Source: Massiliimalia massiliensis (GTDB taxonomy: Bacteria; Bacillota; Clostridia; Oscillospirales; Ruminococcaceae). Taken from it: a stretch of DNA of 64,000 nt. Both the position numbers and the translations under genes were made by a program. Below, one piece after another: positions 45,767 to 55,074 of the stretch; the stretch's first letter is position 1, and each line of letters opens with the position of its first letter. The stretch is taken from positions 682,001 through 746,000 of the forward strand of contig NZ_FUHT01000004.1 of the NCBI RefSeq assembly GCF_900155615.1, written 5' to 3'. The notes under the pieces are model-generated. The model did no database searches. It was not told the origin of the DNA and saw nothing but the letters and a program-made list of their open reading frames with translations.

Positions 45767-45799
45767 AAAAAGGATACAGAACATTGTCTGTATCCTTTT
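45767..45799 (-). terminator. Terminator of glycosyltransferase gene
   Basis: Minus strand AAAAGGATACAGA, 6-nt loop, TCTGTATCCTTTTT, then TATAATTTT. Starts 8 nt past the stop. Confidence 0.9.
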
Positions 45800-45807
45800 G
45801 CATAACA

Positions 45808-47067
45808 TTACTTTTCTTCATCCGAATCAGAATGCTTATCAAATACATTCAGCTCGTAGACCGAAAGCTTTCTCTTCCTGCCATGATGTTTTCTTTCGTG
45901 TTCCGAATTTTCTTCCAGATGATGGTAGACGTCCAGCAGGTATTTTGCAAGATTTTCCTGACCGGATTTTTTTACCGATTCAATAACCGAATGGCGTAAG
46001 GCCAATTTTGCGTCGCTCGGTAGTCTCTGGTATTTTAGCATTGTGGCGTACATATCCTCGGCATCGTAAAAGATATAGCCGTTTACTCCCATTACTACCT
46101 GTCCCTCGTTGAGCTTATCAAAACGGTGCAGTACGGGCAGACCGGTTGCCATGGCCTCCAGCATGGAGATGGAGTTGGTATCGGAAAGAGAGGTGGTTAC
46201 ATAGAGGTTGCAGCAGGCGTAGTAATTCACCAGCTCGTCGTGCGCGGCCTTGCCGGTAAATGTAACCACATCGTCGATGTGGAGACGTTTTGCCTGCTCC
46301 TCCAGCTCCGGCCGGCTTGGCCCATCTCCGATAATCAGCAGGCGGATTTTATCGTCACGGTTGACTGTTTTGGCAAAATAGTCAAGCAGGACATCAACGC
46401 TTTTTTCCCTGCCCAGCCGTCCGCAGAAGCAGACGATCAATTCATCGTCCTGAATCCGGTACTGCTCTTTAATCTGCTTTACCTTATCCTGATTGACACA
46501 TTCAAGCTGGAATTTGTCAAGCTCCACCGGGTTCGGCACAACGTTAACCTCTTTGGCAACCCCACAGTCGCTCAGGAATTCCTGAACCTTTGGCGACGGC
46601 CCGGTAATCGCAGCGGCGCGTTTTCCCAAAAAGCGGAAATAACGGTGAGATACCTTTTTGACAAATGGAATCAGCGGTTTTGGGGCAATATAATAAAGGT
46701 AATCGTCATACATGGTATGCAGTGTATAAACCAGGGGGACTTTCAAAATTTTTGCGATTGCAATCCCCGACAGCCCTACGCCGAATTCGTTATGAATATG
46801 GATGATATCGGGATGGAACCGCTTGATCATCCGGAGGCGTTTTAAGCTGACCGGTGAAGCAAGCCCATAATCGTAAAAGCGTTTAAATTCCTTAGCCGGG
46901 CACCAGAGTACCCCGTTTTCAATATAGTGATGCCGCGCTTTAATGTCGGCAGAAACTACCAATACCTTATGCCCCGCACGTTCCAAACCATCTTTTAAAG
47001 ACTTTACATGCGTGACAACACCATTAATATATGGCAAATACGTTTCCGTAAATAACGCAATATTCAT
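45808..47067 (-). CDS. GT4-family glycosyltransferase
   Basis: A 419-residue GT-B enzyme. N-terminal acceptor domain with FTETYLPYINGVVTHV and HIHNEFGVGLSG; C-terminal donor domain with FCGRLGREKSVDVLL, IGDGPSRPELE and SISMLEAMATGLPV. This resembles the 1,2-diacylglycerol glucosyltransferase/MgtA-type group of membrane glycolipid enzymes, but the acceptor cannot be set. A basic, histidine-rich tail (about 390-419) is added. RBS AAGGACGG; an extended -10 TGGTAAAAT lies upstream. Confidence 0.88.
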   Translation of the reverse strand: MNIALFTETYLPYINGVVTHVKSLKDGLERAGHKVLVVSADIKARHHYIENGVLWCPAKEFKRFYDYGLASPVSLKRLRMIKRFHPDIIHIHNEFGVGLSGIAIAKILKVPLVYTLHTMYDDYLYYIAPKPLIPFVKKVSHRYFRFLGKRAAAITGPSPKVQEFLSDCGVAKEVNVVPNPVELDKFQLECVNQDKVKQIKEQYRIQDDELIVCFCGRLGREKSVDVLLDYFAKTVNRDDKIRLLIIGDGPSRPELEEQAKRLHIDDVVTFTGKAAHDELVNYYACCNLYVTTSLSDTNSISMLEAMATGLPVLHRFDKLNEGQVVMGVNGYIFYDAEDMYATMLKYQRLPSDAKLALRHSVIESVKKSGQENLAKYLLDVYHHLEENSEHERKHHGRKRKLSVYELNVFDKHSDSDEEK

Positions 47068-47203
47068 GAAATTGCCGTCCTTCCTTTACACGATGTTTTT
47101 ATTATTTTACCACATTTTCCTGATTTTTGATAGAGTCATTGAATCAAATTTTCTTAAAATTCTCTTATGCTTTGCCCAAATCCTGAAAAATAGCAGGAAT
47201 TGG

Positions 47204-47232
47204 TTGAAGAGTTCCCATTTTTCAGTTATAAT
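47204..47232 (+). promoter_or_regulatory. Promoter of hprK
   Basis: TTGAAG, 17-bp spacer, TATAAT, about 42 nt before the hprK start. Confidence 0.75.
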
Positions 47233-47274
47233 AAATTTAGAATCGTGTGAAAGATGAGAAAGGGGTCTTTTTAT

Positions 47275-48234
47275 ATGGGACAAACGTTTACCGTACCTCT
47301 CAAACGGATTATCAAGGAGTTTAAACTGGAAACCATCTATATGCCGGAATCCAAGGAAGATACTCTCATCCAAAGTGCTGATATTAACCGTCCGGGAATC
47401 AATTTAACCGGATTTTTCGAATATTTTGACAATAAGCGTATCCAGATTATGGGGCTTGGTGAATATGCCTACCTGCGCGAGCTTTCCGACGGGCAGCGTG
47501 AAATCAGGATTAATAATTTTTTTCAAAGGGGTTTTCCCTGCATTGTATTTGCCCGTGGACTGGAAATCTTCCCGGAAATCCTGCTGGCTGCTGAAAAATA
47601 TGAAGTAATTGTCCTGCGAACTCCGGAACCGACATCCAGCTTTATGTCCGGGCTGATCTCTTTCCTAAATGTTGAGCTGGCGCCGAGGATTACCCGCCAT
47701 GGCGTATTAATTGAAATCTATGGTGAGGGCGTACTGCTTCTTGGCGACAGCGGCGTCGGGAAAAGCGAAACTGCCATCGAACTGGTAAAACGGGGACACC
47801 GTTTGGTTGCAGACGATGCAGTGGAAATCCGGCGTGTATCCGATCACAGCCTAGTCGGCTCTTCACCAGAAAATATCCGCCACTTTCTGGAGCTGCGCGG
47901 CATCGGGATCATCAATGCCCGCCGCCTCTTCGGGATGGGGTCGGTGAAGGTGACGGAAAAGATCAATATGGTGGTAAAGCTTGAGGTCTGGGATCCGGAA
48001 AAAATTTACGACCGTATGGGGATGGAGGACGAATTCACCACCATCCTTGGATTAAAAATTCCTTCTCACACCATTCCGGTCAAGCCGGGACGTAACCTGG
48101 CAATTATCCTGGAGGTTGCTGCTATGAACAACCGCCAGAAAAAAATGGGCTATAATGCGGCGCAGGAGCTCATGCAGAATCTCGGAATGACCATTGATAA
48201 TCCCCAAGCGCACAAAAACTGGGATTTTTATTAA
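47275..48234 (+). CDS. hprK: HPr kinase/phosphorylase
   Basis: Phosphorylates HPr on Ser46 to drive CcpA-dependent carbon catabolite control. N-terminal domain (1-130), then Walker A GDSGVGKS (157-164), the VADDAVEIRRV segment and the C-terminal K4-like loop and HprK signature. Length 319. ATG at 47275 has AAAGGGG 9 nt upstream; ATG at 47254 has none. Presence of hprK implies an HPr/CcpA system elsewhere. Confidence 0.97.
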   Translation: MGQTFTVPLKRIIKEFKLETIYMPESKEDTLIQSADINRPGINLTGFFEYFDNKRIQIMGLGEYAYLRELSDGQREIRINNFFQRGFPCIVFARGLEIFPEILLAAEKYEVIVLRTPEPTSSFMSGLISFLNVELAPRITRHGVLIEIYGEGVLLLGDSGVGKSETAIELVKRGHRLVADDAVEIRRVSDHSLVGSSPENIRHFLELRGIGIINARRLFGMGSVKVTEKINMVVKLEVWDPEKIYDRMGMEDEFTTILGLKIPSHTIPVKPGRNLAIILEVAAMNNRQKKMGYNAAQELMQNLGMTIDNPQAHKNWDFY

Positions 48235-48296
48235 AGACAGGATAAGGCGGCAGTATATTACTGCCGCTCTCATTTTGAAAGGAGCAATATTTATTT

Positions 48297-49031
48297 ATGT
48301 ATAAGCATCAGATTTTTGCAGATACTCACACCCATACCCTCGCTTCTACCCATGCCTACAGCACGCTGACTGAAAATGTTCGGTACGCGGCCCAAATTGG
48401 CCTGAAGGTTCTGGCTGTAACCGACCATGGCCCGAAAAATAAGGACGCACCTCACGAATGGTATTTCCGCAATCTCAAAACCAGCGTTCCGGAAGTGCTG
48501 GAGGGCGTGCGGGTTTTGCGGGGCGTGGAAGCAAATATCATGGATTATGAAGGTACGCTGGATTTGGATGACAAGATGCTGAAGGAGCTGGAGTGGGTGG
48601 TTGTTTCCTACCATCACTGCAACTGTACAGCAGGAACTTTGGAGCAGCATACCAACGCCTATCTGAATCTAGCGAAAAATCCTTGGGTCGATGTGATTGG
48701 CCATAGCGGTTCCCCTGATTATATTTATGATTATGAAACCTGTATCAAGGCTTTTAGGGAATTTGGAAAGCTGGTGGAAATCAATCAGCACTCTTTCCAT
48801 GTCAGGAAAGCAAACATTAAAAACTGTGCTGAGATCGCAAAACTCTGCAAAAAGCATCAGGTTCCGGTTGTGGTCAATTCGGACGCCCACTTTTATACAC
48901 AGATTGGGGATTTTCCGGATGCACTGGCAATGCTTGAAGAGATCAGCTTTCCGCCGGAGCTGGTTTTAAATTCCAATTTTGACCGGTTCGCAGAGTATCT
49001 GAAAATGAGAAAAGGGATCGTCTTAAAATAA
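48297..49031 (+). CDS. PHP-domain phosphatase, YcdX type
   Basis: A 244-residue PHP protein with the metal motifs ADTHTHTLAS (near residue 8), TDHGP, the Glu in RGVEANI, SYHHCN, HSG, and NSDAH: the tri-metal centre is complete. YcdX-type proteins are putative phosphoesterases. AAAGGAG lies about 12 nt before the ATG. Sixty-two bases after hprK, likely the same transcript. Confidence 0.88.
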   Translation: MYKHQIFADTHTHTLASTHAYSTLTENVRYAAQIGLKVLAVTDHGPKNKDAPHEWYFRNLKTSVPEVLEGVRVLRGVEANIMDYEGTLDLDDKMLKELEWVVVSYHHCNCTAGTLEQHTNAYLNLAKNPWVDVIGHSGSPDYIYDYETCIKAFREFGKLVEINQHSFHVRKANIKNCAEIAKLCKKHQVPVVVNSDAHFYTQIGDFPDALAMLEEISFPPELVLNSNFDRFAEYLKMRKGIVLK

Positions 49032-49064
49032 AAGGATGGGACAAATTAATTGTCCCATCCTTTT
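49030..49064. terminator. Bidirectional terminator
   Basis: Perfect 15-bp stem AAAAGGATGGGACAA with its complement, loop ATTAA, between the convergent PHP and ger genes. Confidence 0.92.
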
Positions 49065-50280
49065 ATTTATTCTTATTCTGAGCCTGGTTTGCTTCTATAC
49101 TGAGACGTGTAATATCCACATCGACCTCAGTACGAAAATGCAGTTTTTCCAGGTGCGCCGGAAAATCATTCTGAATCGCAGTCCAGAGCTTGGGGTTGTT
49201 TTTATGGATTAGGTCTCCCAAATAGAGAATGTTGCTTTGATCTTCCTTTACCACCCGGTTGAATGCTCTTGTACATTCATCGGCGATCAGCCTTTCAGCC
49301 GATTGTGCAAAAATTTCCAATTCGTCCAGTCCGGTATATTCTCCCGCCGGTAACAGAACCTCGTCTATACTGGCTTTTGATTTAATTTGTAAGACAAATG
49401 TGATTTGGTCATCCTGAAACTCCGGTTTCAGCTTAGCGTCACAGGAATAGAGGTTTATAGAACTAAGATGTCCGTTCGCATCCTCTGCGACAAGGGTAGC
49501 CTCTTTGACTGTATTGCTTAAAAACGCAAGCCCTTGGCTGCATTCCTTATCCACAATGTCAGCCAGCTTATAGTCTTTAAATACCGCGGTTTTTTCAATT
49601 TTAACAACATCAACTGACTGGATGCTTTCGCTTACCGAAGAATCACCGGATTCGGTTCCCTGATCCTCGCTCTGTTCCTCCTGTCCACCGGTTTTTTCGA
49701 TTACCGGGACGACAGAGGAGCCCTCGTACTGGAACATATTCTGGCTGAACATGTAATACGGGCATCTCAGGATCATCCCATTTTCTTCACAGTTTTCTAC
49801 AATTTTTTCTAACATCTCTGCCGCTAAAATCCCCTGGTCAATATTAACGGATACAATCTCTTTGGCTGGGCCTTCTGAAACCAGGACATCGATGTTCTGC
49901 GTAGTAAGATGATTACGGTCAAAATAGCTGAAAAGGGATTCTACCCCTTCCTTTGCAAACCGTTCCCCGATAATAAGCAGACGGTTATTTCCGGTAAAAA
50001 TATATTCACCCTGAATCGCGGTAGCCTGGTCGACCGCTTCGGTAATGGTCTTCCCTTTTGCCACTACAATGTTAGCATTATTGTTGCTGGTATCAATCGC
50101 CGTGGTAGCACCGCTCCCCTTCGGGGCATAAAACTGCAGAGTCAATTCATATCCCTCGTCGGTCAGATCGACGGCAATTGCCTGGACGATGGCGGTTTCC
50201 TTTAATTCATGACTTGGAAAGCAGGAGGTCAGGGAAAAAATCATTGCTACAGACAATACGATAAAAATGGTTTTTTTCAT
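49063..50280 (-). CDS. Ger(x)C-family germination lipoprotein
   Basis: C subunit of a GerA-type nutrient germinant receptor, anchored to the outer face of the spore inner membrane. Lipobox LTSC with Cys20; KETAIVQAIAVDLTDEGYELTLQ is the family N-terminal block. A Ser/Glu/Gln-rich linker lies near 200-225. It overlaps the permease gene by 4 nt. GAGGAG is about 8-10 nt upstream of the ATG. Confidence 0.93.
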   Translation of the reverse strand: MKKTIFIVLSVAMIFSLTSCFPSHELKETAIVQAIAVDLTDEGYELTLQFYAPKGSGATTAIDTSNNNANIVVAKGKTITEAVDQATAIQGEYIFTGNNRLLIIGERFAKEGVESLFSYFDRNHLTTQNIDVLVSEGPAKEIVSVNIDQGILAAEMLEKIVENCEENGMILRCPYYMFSQNMFQYEGSSVVPVIEKTGGQEEQSEDQGTESGDSSVSESIQSVDVVKIEKTAVFKDYKLADIVDKECSQGLAFLSNTVKEATLVAEDANGHLSSINLYSCDAKLKPEFQDDQITFVLQIKSKASIDEVLLPAGEYTGLDELEIFAQSAERLIADECTRAFNRVVKEDQSNILYLGDLIHKNNPKLWTAIQNDFPAHLEKLHFRTEVDVDITRLSIEANQAQNKNK

Positions 50281-51392
50281 TCTGGCTTCTCCTCTTTTCT
50301 TTGCTGCTCCCTATTCTTTGAGGCTGAGGGAGAAATCCTTTTGAGATTTAACAGTAGGATGATCGGCAGAAGGACAATGAGAATGACAAACGGATATCCT
50401 TTACCGATAAAATCATAAAGAAGATTACTGCTTTGCAAACCGCCTGACAGGAATCCGGCAGCCACTAAAATAACAACGCTTGAAAACAAGCAGCTCCATT
50501 TTCCGATATGATATGGCAGTACTCGCTTCAACAGGCTGGTCGCTGTCAGAAGAAAGAGAGATGTCCGCAGAAAGGCAGTGATAACCCATAACGTCATATG
50601 GATGGCGTCAAAACGACGAATGATTTTACTGTCGACAACAGAAGCAATCATATAAAACGGGAAGATCTGACGGAAGGTGAATTCACCCAGAACAGTAGCT
50701 ACTAAAAAAGAAATTGTGCATAACAAAACGGAAATGAGCAGAATGTATCCAAGCAGGGATTTGGCCGCCTTCCCTTTGATATTCGGAACCACCATCATAA
50801 AAATCAGAAGCTCCATATTCCTTGCTGTGTCCTGCCATGCGACAGATAAAATGCTTTTTACAGGCTCGTATAAAACTGGCTTTAGGTTGAGCAGATTAAT
50901 CCTGTTGTGCAGTGTGAAGGCAATGGTAACCAGCGCAATCAACACAATCAGAAACAGGATCGTACCAGTCCGCGCAATCCCCTCCAATCCCATGAGGGAG
51001 GCGTAAAATGCGGCGATCATTAGGGTAATCAGAATGATAAAACGACTGGCATCGGGAAATACCGCATTTACCATAAAGAACTGAAAGTCTACCATCGTAT
51101 CCACAGCAGCGGCCAGAACGCCAATTAACAGAAGAATAAATACAATAAATCCAAACCCCGGATTCAGGCGGTAAGACAGCGTTAGGATGTCATCCTGCGT
51201 TTTTCGAAACAGCAGAATAACAGGAGTGGCTGCGGCCAGCAAAATTAAGGTAGATACGACTCCTCCGAGAAAGACCGCGGTAATCTCTGCTTTTTCTGTA
51301 TATACCGGCGTATAGGTAATAACAGCAAAGAGCTTACAGACCACCAGTGTCAGAACAATCTGCATGGAGCTGACTTTTCCATATTGAACCAT
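50277..51392 (-). CDS. GerAB-type spore germination permease
   Basis: B subunit of the germinant receptor, an amino-acid-transporter-like membrane protein with about ten helices, thought to bind the germinant. Length 371 and the run of hydrophobic segments from residue 10 to 350 fit the family. GGGGG lies 8-9 nt before the ATG. Twenty bases after the A subunit gene. Confidence 0.92.
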   Translation of the reverse strand: MVQYGKVSSMQIVLTLVVCKLFAVITYTPVYTEKAEITAVFLGGVVSTLILLAAATPVILLFRKTQDDILTLSYRLNPGFGFIVFILLLIGVLAAAVDTMVDFQFFMVNAVFPDASRFIILITLMIAAFYASLMGLEGIARTGTILFLIVLIALVTIAFTLHNRINLLNLKPVLYEPVKSILSVAWQDTARNMELLIFMMVVPNIKGKAAKSLLGYILLISVLLCTISFLVATVLGEFTFRQIFPFYMIASVVDSKIIRRFDAIHMTLWVITAFLRTSLFLLTATSLLKRVLPYHIGKWSCLFSSVVILVAAGFLSGGLQSSNLLYDFIGKGYPFVILIVLLPIILLLNLKRISPSASKNREQQRKEEKPE

Positions 51393-51412
51393 CTTGATTT
51401 TCCCCCTGTTTT

Positions 51413-52969
51413 TTATTCTTGGCTGTCAATATGAACGCCATTCAGTTCCTCAATGCGTACCTCTTTTTTCTGTAGCGTTTTCAGATGGGCGCGGAAAAAG
51501 ATATCCCGCATAGAATAACCGCTAAACGGTGAAATTGGAGACAGGTACGGCACGCCAAATGCTGTCAAGGTAGAAGCATTTACCATGACTATCAAGCTTC
51601 CCAGGGCGATTCCGTACAGACCCATTGTCCCGCCGATAATGATAAAGGCGAATTTCAGAAATGCTGCAGGCTCCTGCAAGGAGGGAACAACAAAAGAGGA
51701 GATCGCTGTCAGGGCGACTACGATTACCATTGGGGAGCCAATCAAGCCCGCGGTGACCGCTGCATCTCCGATTACCAGCGAGCCGACAATACTGATGGCA
51801 TGTCCGACAGGACGAGGCAGCCGCAGCCCGGCTTCCCGCATTATTTCATAGATAAAAAAGATAATCAGCGCCTCAATCGTCATTGGAAACGGTGTTGTCT
51901 CCTGTGAGGACACAATATTAAAGAGAAGCGCTGGCGGGAAAAGCTCGGGATGGAAGGTTCCCATCGCAACATATACGCCCGGCAGCAAAATTGTGATGAT
52001 AAATGAAATATACTTCAGGCATCTGATCGCAGTGGCATAATAGGACTTGTGAACATAATCATCAATACTCTGGAAATTTTCAGAAAACAGATACGGTACC
52101 ACCAACGCAAAAGGTGTACCGTCTACCAAAATCGCCACCCGTCCCTCGTAAATTTTGGCACAGACAGTGTCAGGCCGCTCTGTATATCCGACATCTGAAA
52201 AAAGGGATCGCTTCACACTTTCCAGAAATGGGATCAGATATCCGGAGTTGAGGATGAGCTTAAAATCAATCTTGGAAAGCCTAGTCCTGATACTACTGAG
52301 AAGCTTCGGCGATACGACATGGTCGAGGTAAGCAAGGCAGACATCAGTCTGTCCTGTATCCCCTACCTTCAGCATTTCAAAGTGAAGCGCATCCGATTTG
52401 ATTCTCCGGCGGATCATACTCATATTAATTTTAATCGGTTCGGTAAAGCCCTCCTTGGAACCGCGTTCATTTGCTTCACTGGTCGGTTCGGCAATCGAAC
52501 GGAACTGGAAGCCCTGTGCTCCCATAGAAATTGCATGGTCAACACCATCAATCAGGACAATCAAAAATCCTGACATCATCATTTTAAAAAGATCTTCAAA
52601 GGTGTAAACATCCTTCATCTCGGCCGCAAAAAGCATCTTTGTTTCAATAAACTGGTAAATTTCTTCGGCGGTAGCGTCATTGCGTTCCTTAAAGTGATCT
52701 ACCATTTTAATGAGGGAATCGTTTACTGTTTGAATGTTTGTCATCCCTTCATTTGTAAAGATATCAAGCTTTACACCGCCTATTTCCAGCTCCCGTACAT
52801 TAAAGTCACTGCTTCCCTTTAACCTTTCCTGCATAACTACAACATTTTCCAGCAGATTAGAGGATATTTTGCTTTCGGGGGCAGTTCGAGGCTTCTTTTT
52901 TTCCTCGCTGATCCCGAATAAAGTATTGTAGAGCCCTTCTGACTGAATTTTATAAAGAAAACGTCTCAT
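51413..52969 (-). CDS. GerAA-type spore germination protein
   Basis: A subunit of the germinant receptor, recently viewed as an ion channel. Large N-terminal soluble domain (about 1-295), including YIEGRVAILVDGTP-like YEGRVAILVDGTPFALVVP, then about five membrane helices (300-490) with the LRLPRPVGHAISIVGSLVIG stretch. Length 518. AAAGG is about 10 nt before the ATG. First gene of gerA-gerB-gerC. Confidence 0.94.
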   Translation of the reverse strand: MRRFLYKIQSEGLYNTLFGISEEKKKPRTAPESKISSNLLENVVVMQERLKGSSDFNVRELEIGGVKLDIFTNEGMTNIQTVNDSLIKMVDHFKERNDATAEEIYQFIETKMLFAAEMKDVYTFEDLFKMMMSGFLIVLIDGVDHAISMGAQGFQFRSIAEPTSEANERGSKEGFTEPIKINMSMIRRRIKSDALHFEMLKVGDTGQTDVCLAYLDHVVSPKLLSSIRTRLSKIDFKLILNSGYLIPFLESVKRSLFSDVGYTERPDTVCAKIYEGRVAILVDGTPFALVVPYLFSENFQSIDDYVHKSYYATAIRCLKYISFIITILLPGVYVAMGTFHPELFPPALLFNIVSSQETTPFPMTIEALIIFFIYEIMREAGLRLPRPVGHAISIVGSLVIGDAAVTAGLIGSPMVIVVALTAISSFVVPSLQEPAAFLKFAFIIIGGTMGLYGIALGSLIVMVNASTLTAFGVPYLSPISPFSGYSMRDIFFRAHLKTLQKKEVRIEELNGVHIDSQE

Positions 52970-53103
52970 ATTCCCAAACCTTTATTTTCAAATTTCTTGA
53001 CTTATCTTTTCCGTTTCCGGCCATAAAATACATGTTTTGGAATATTATCAGCCTGAAACTCCCAGAATAGGAGTAGATATCTTGATATTTCTGGAGGTAC
53101 ATT

Positions 53104-53778
53104 ATGCTGATTGTATTTATCAGAGCAATTTTGCTTTACTTATTGGTTATTTTTGCGTTGAGAATCATGGGGAAACGTCAGCTAGGCGAGCTTCAGCCTA
53201 CAGAGCTTGTTATAACCATTTTGATTTCAAATATTGCTTCCCTTCCGATTGAGGATACCTCGATCCCGATGGTAACAGGCGCGATTCCGATCTTGGTATT
53301 AGTGGCATTTGAACTTTATATCTCCAATATTTCCCTGAAAAGCAGAAGCTTTCGGAAATTCATTTCCGGCAGTCCGGTAATTGTTGTGGCCAATGGGGTT
53401 ATTAATCAAAAGGCACTGCATGAGCTGCGTTTTTCGATTGACGACCTAATGGAAAGTCTTCGGGAACAGAGTATTTTCGATATCCGGGATGTCAGCTATG
53501 CAGTAGTAGAAACGACCGGCGGAGTGAGTGTACTGCAAAAATTTGACGTGCAGACCGTCACACCCCAAATGCTAAAATTAAAAGGCGAGGATACTACCCC
53601 GCCTGTGGTGATTATCAGTGATGGAAAGATTGTGAAGGATGCCCTCAGTCAATATGAAATTCCAGAGACATGGCTGAAGGCTACTCTAAAAAAAGAAAAG
53701 CAGTCATTAAATTCAATCTTTTTAATGACTGCTAATAAGCAACTGCAATATTATATTGTTCCCAAAACCTCAAAATAG
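53104..53778 (+). CDS. DUF421/YetF-family membrane protein
   Basis: A 224-residue protein with three N-terminal membrane helices (about 1-75) and a cytosolic or intermembrane domain holding the MGKRQLGELQPTELVITILISN and GVINQKALHELRFSIDDL blocks of the DUF421 family (Bacillus YetF, YkjA, YrbG). YetF has a reported link to spore properties; chemistry is unknown. GGAGG is about 7 nt upstream. Divergent from the ger operon; a GAATA/CAGAATA pair upstream (53052-53081) faintly resembles a sigma-G promoter. Confidence 0.88.
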   Translation: MLIVFIRAILLYLLVIFALRIMGKRQLGELQPTELVITILISNIASLPIEDTSIPMVTGAIPILVLVAFELYISNISLKSRSFRKFISGSPVIVVANGVINQKALHELRFSIDDLMESLREQSIFDIRDVSYAVVETTGGVSVLQKFDVQTVTPQMLKLKGEDTTPPVVIISDGKIVKDALSQYEIPETWLKATLKKEKQSLNSIFLMTANKQLQYYIVPKTSK

Positions 53779-53789
53779 GAGTGGTTTCC

Positions 53790-54170
53790 ATGAAACGTCT
53801 CATTACAATTTCTATCATTTTAATCTCAATCCTAGTATGCTGCGTCCTGGGAATTACACACATTTCAAGCACAAACCATCAAATGTATCAATATCTGGAT
53901 CAAAGTATCGAGGCGTTACAATCCGAACAATTTCAGGATGCACATTCACAAATTGAAGACGCCCAGAAACTCTGGAAATCTTCCGGAGAAATGATTGACA
54001 GCTATGTTAACCATGATATGGTTGACACGGTAGAAGAAAATCTCGTCCGTCTCAACGCCCTGATTGAATCAAAGCAAACACAACAAGCGTTGGTTGTCAT
54101 TGAAACGATCCAGTTTGAGCTCAATCATATCTATGAATGTGAACTGCCGTCCTTAAAAAATATTTTTTAA
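53790..54170 (+). CDS. DUF4363-family protein
   Basis: A 126-residue protein with one N-terminal membrane anchor (about 5-25) and a helical external domain of repeated Glu/Gln-rich helices, fitting DUF4363, which often follows DUF421 genes in spore formers. AGGAG lies 8 nt before ATG 53790; a GTG at 53781 has no spacing. Only 4 nt separate its stop from the convergent nrdR stop. Confidence 0.78.
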   Translation: MKRLITISIILISILVCCVLGITHISSTNHQMYQYLDQSIEALQSEQFQDAHSQIEDAQKLWKSSGEMIDSYVNHDMVDTVEENLVRLNALIESKQTQQALVVIETIQFELNHIYECELPSLKNIF

Positions 54171-54174
54171 TCTC

Positions 54175-54636
54175 CTATTGATTGCGGTGGTTCAAAAGGT
54201 GCTGCAGCTCGGATAAGAACGATTCCACATCTGAAAATTCTCGATAGACAGATGCGAAACGCACATAAGCGACCTCGTCGATATCCTTTAAACGCTGCAA
54301 CGCCATTTCACCAAGCGCTTCTGAAGATATTTCTCTTGAGGCAGAGGAGGCGCAGGCAAATTCGATTTCGTCCACTGCCTTTTCCAGCATCTCAACTGAA
54401 ACCGGCCTTTTTTCGCAAGCTCTTAGCATGCCGTTTAATAGTTTGTCACGGTTAAAGATTTGTCTGGAATTGTCTTTTTTCAAAACAATAATCGGAGCCG
54501 TTTCAATGATCTCATACGTAGTGAATCTTCCACCACATCTGACACATTCACGACGCCGACGAATCTTCAAATCATCTTCTGTCGGTCTAGAATCTGTCAC
54601 TTTACTCTCGGTATAAGAACAATATGGGCATTTCAT
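54175..54636 (-). CDS. nrdR: Transcriptional repressor NrdR
   Basis: Zinc-ribbon and ATP-cone regulator of ribonucleotide reductase genes. Zinc ligands Cys3, Cys6 (MKCPYC) and Cys31, Cys34 (CVRCGGRFTTYE); ATP-cone from about 46 (IIVLKKDNSRQIFNRDKLLNG region). Length 153. The ATG at 54636 has AAAGGG 12 nt upstream; the ATG at 54648 abuts that RBS. Confidence 0.96.
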   Translation of the reverse strand: MKCPYCSYTESKVTDSRPTEDDLKIRRRRECVRCGGRFTTYEIIETAPIIVLKKDNSRQIFNRDKLLNGMLRACEKRPVSVEMLEKAVDEIEFACASSASREISSEALGEMALQRLKDIDEVAYVRFASVYREFSDVESFLSELQHLLNHRNQ

Positions 54637-54672
54637 TTTTATGACCATCCCTTTCTTCACTTCTACCCTTTA

Positions 54673-54701
54673 ATCATACCATGAGAAAAAGACAAATTCA
54701 A
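54673..54701 (-). promoter_or_regulatory. Promoter of nrdR
   Basis: Minus strand TTGAAT, 17-bp spacer, TATGAT with the extended TGG. Confidence 0.7.
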
Positions 54702-54722
54702 GAAAAAAATCATAGTCTGTTT

Positions 54723-54968
54723 CTAGCAAATTGCGTCTTCAACAATGTCAAGAAAATGACATGCCTCTACCTCCCCTTCATTTAGCTTAGAAACCAACTG
54801 AGCAACAAAATCGTATTCTGTACTGATGTTTTCAATTTTTTCGACAACGGTATTTTGTCGATCTCTGCACACAATACCATACTCGAAGATTTCGGCCGAT
54901 TCTATTAATTCCGTACCGCGACATATATCATAATGTAATTTTTGATCATCTTCTTCTATTGGCTTCAT
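54723..54968 (-). CDS. DUF6514-like small protein
   Basis: An 81-residue protein with FEYGIVCRDRQ, VEKIENISTEYDFVAQLVSKLNEGEVEACHFLDIVEDAI, the pattern of DUF6514 proteins of Clostridia. Function unknown; in similar proteins this block mediates no known catalysis. ATG at 54968 has GGAG 6-7 nt upstream. Confidence 0.7.
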   Translation of the reverse strand: MKPIEEDDQKLHYDICRGTELIESAEIFEYGIVCRDRQNTVVEKIENISTEYDFVAQLVSKLNEGEVEACHFLDIVEDAIC

Positions 54969-55074
54969 AAAATCTCCACGTCCTTTCATATAAGATTGTT
55001 GTAACAAAATTATACTACATTGTGGAAATATTTTCCATACAAAAGATTCGCCATGTTAAAGAAGCAGTGGTTTA

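Noticed and set aside
54153-54170. AT-only palindrome TTAAAAAATATTTTTTAA as a terminator
   Set aside because: The stem has no G-C pairs and is part of the coding end; too weak to call.
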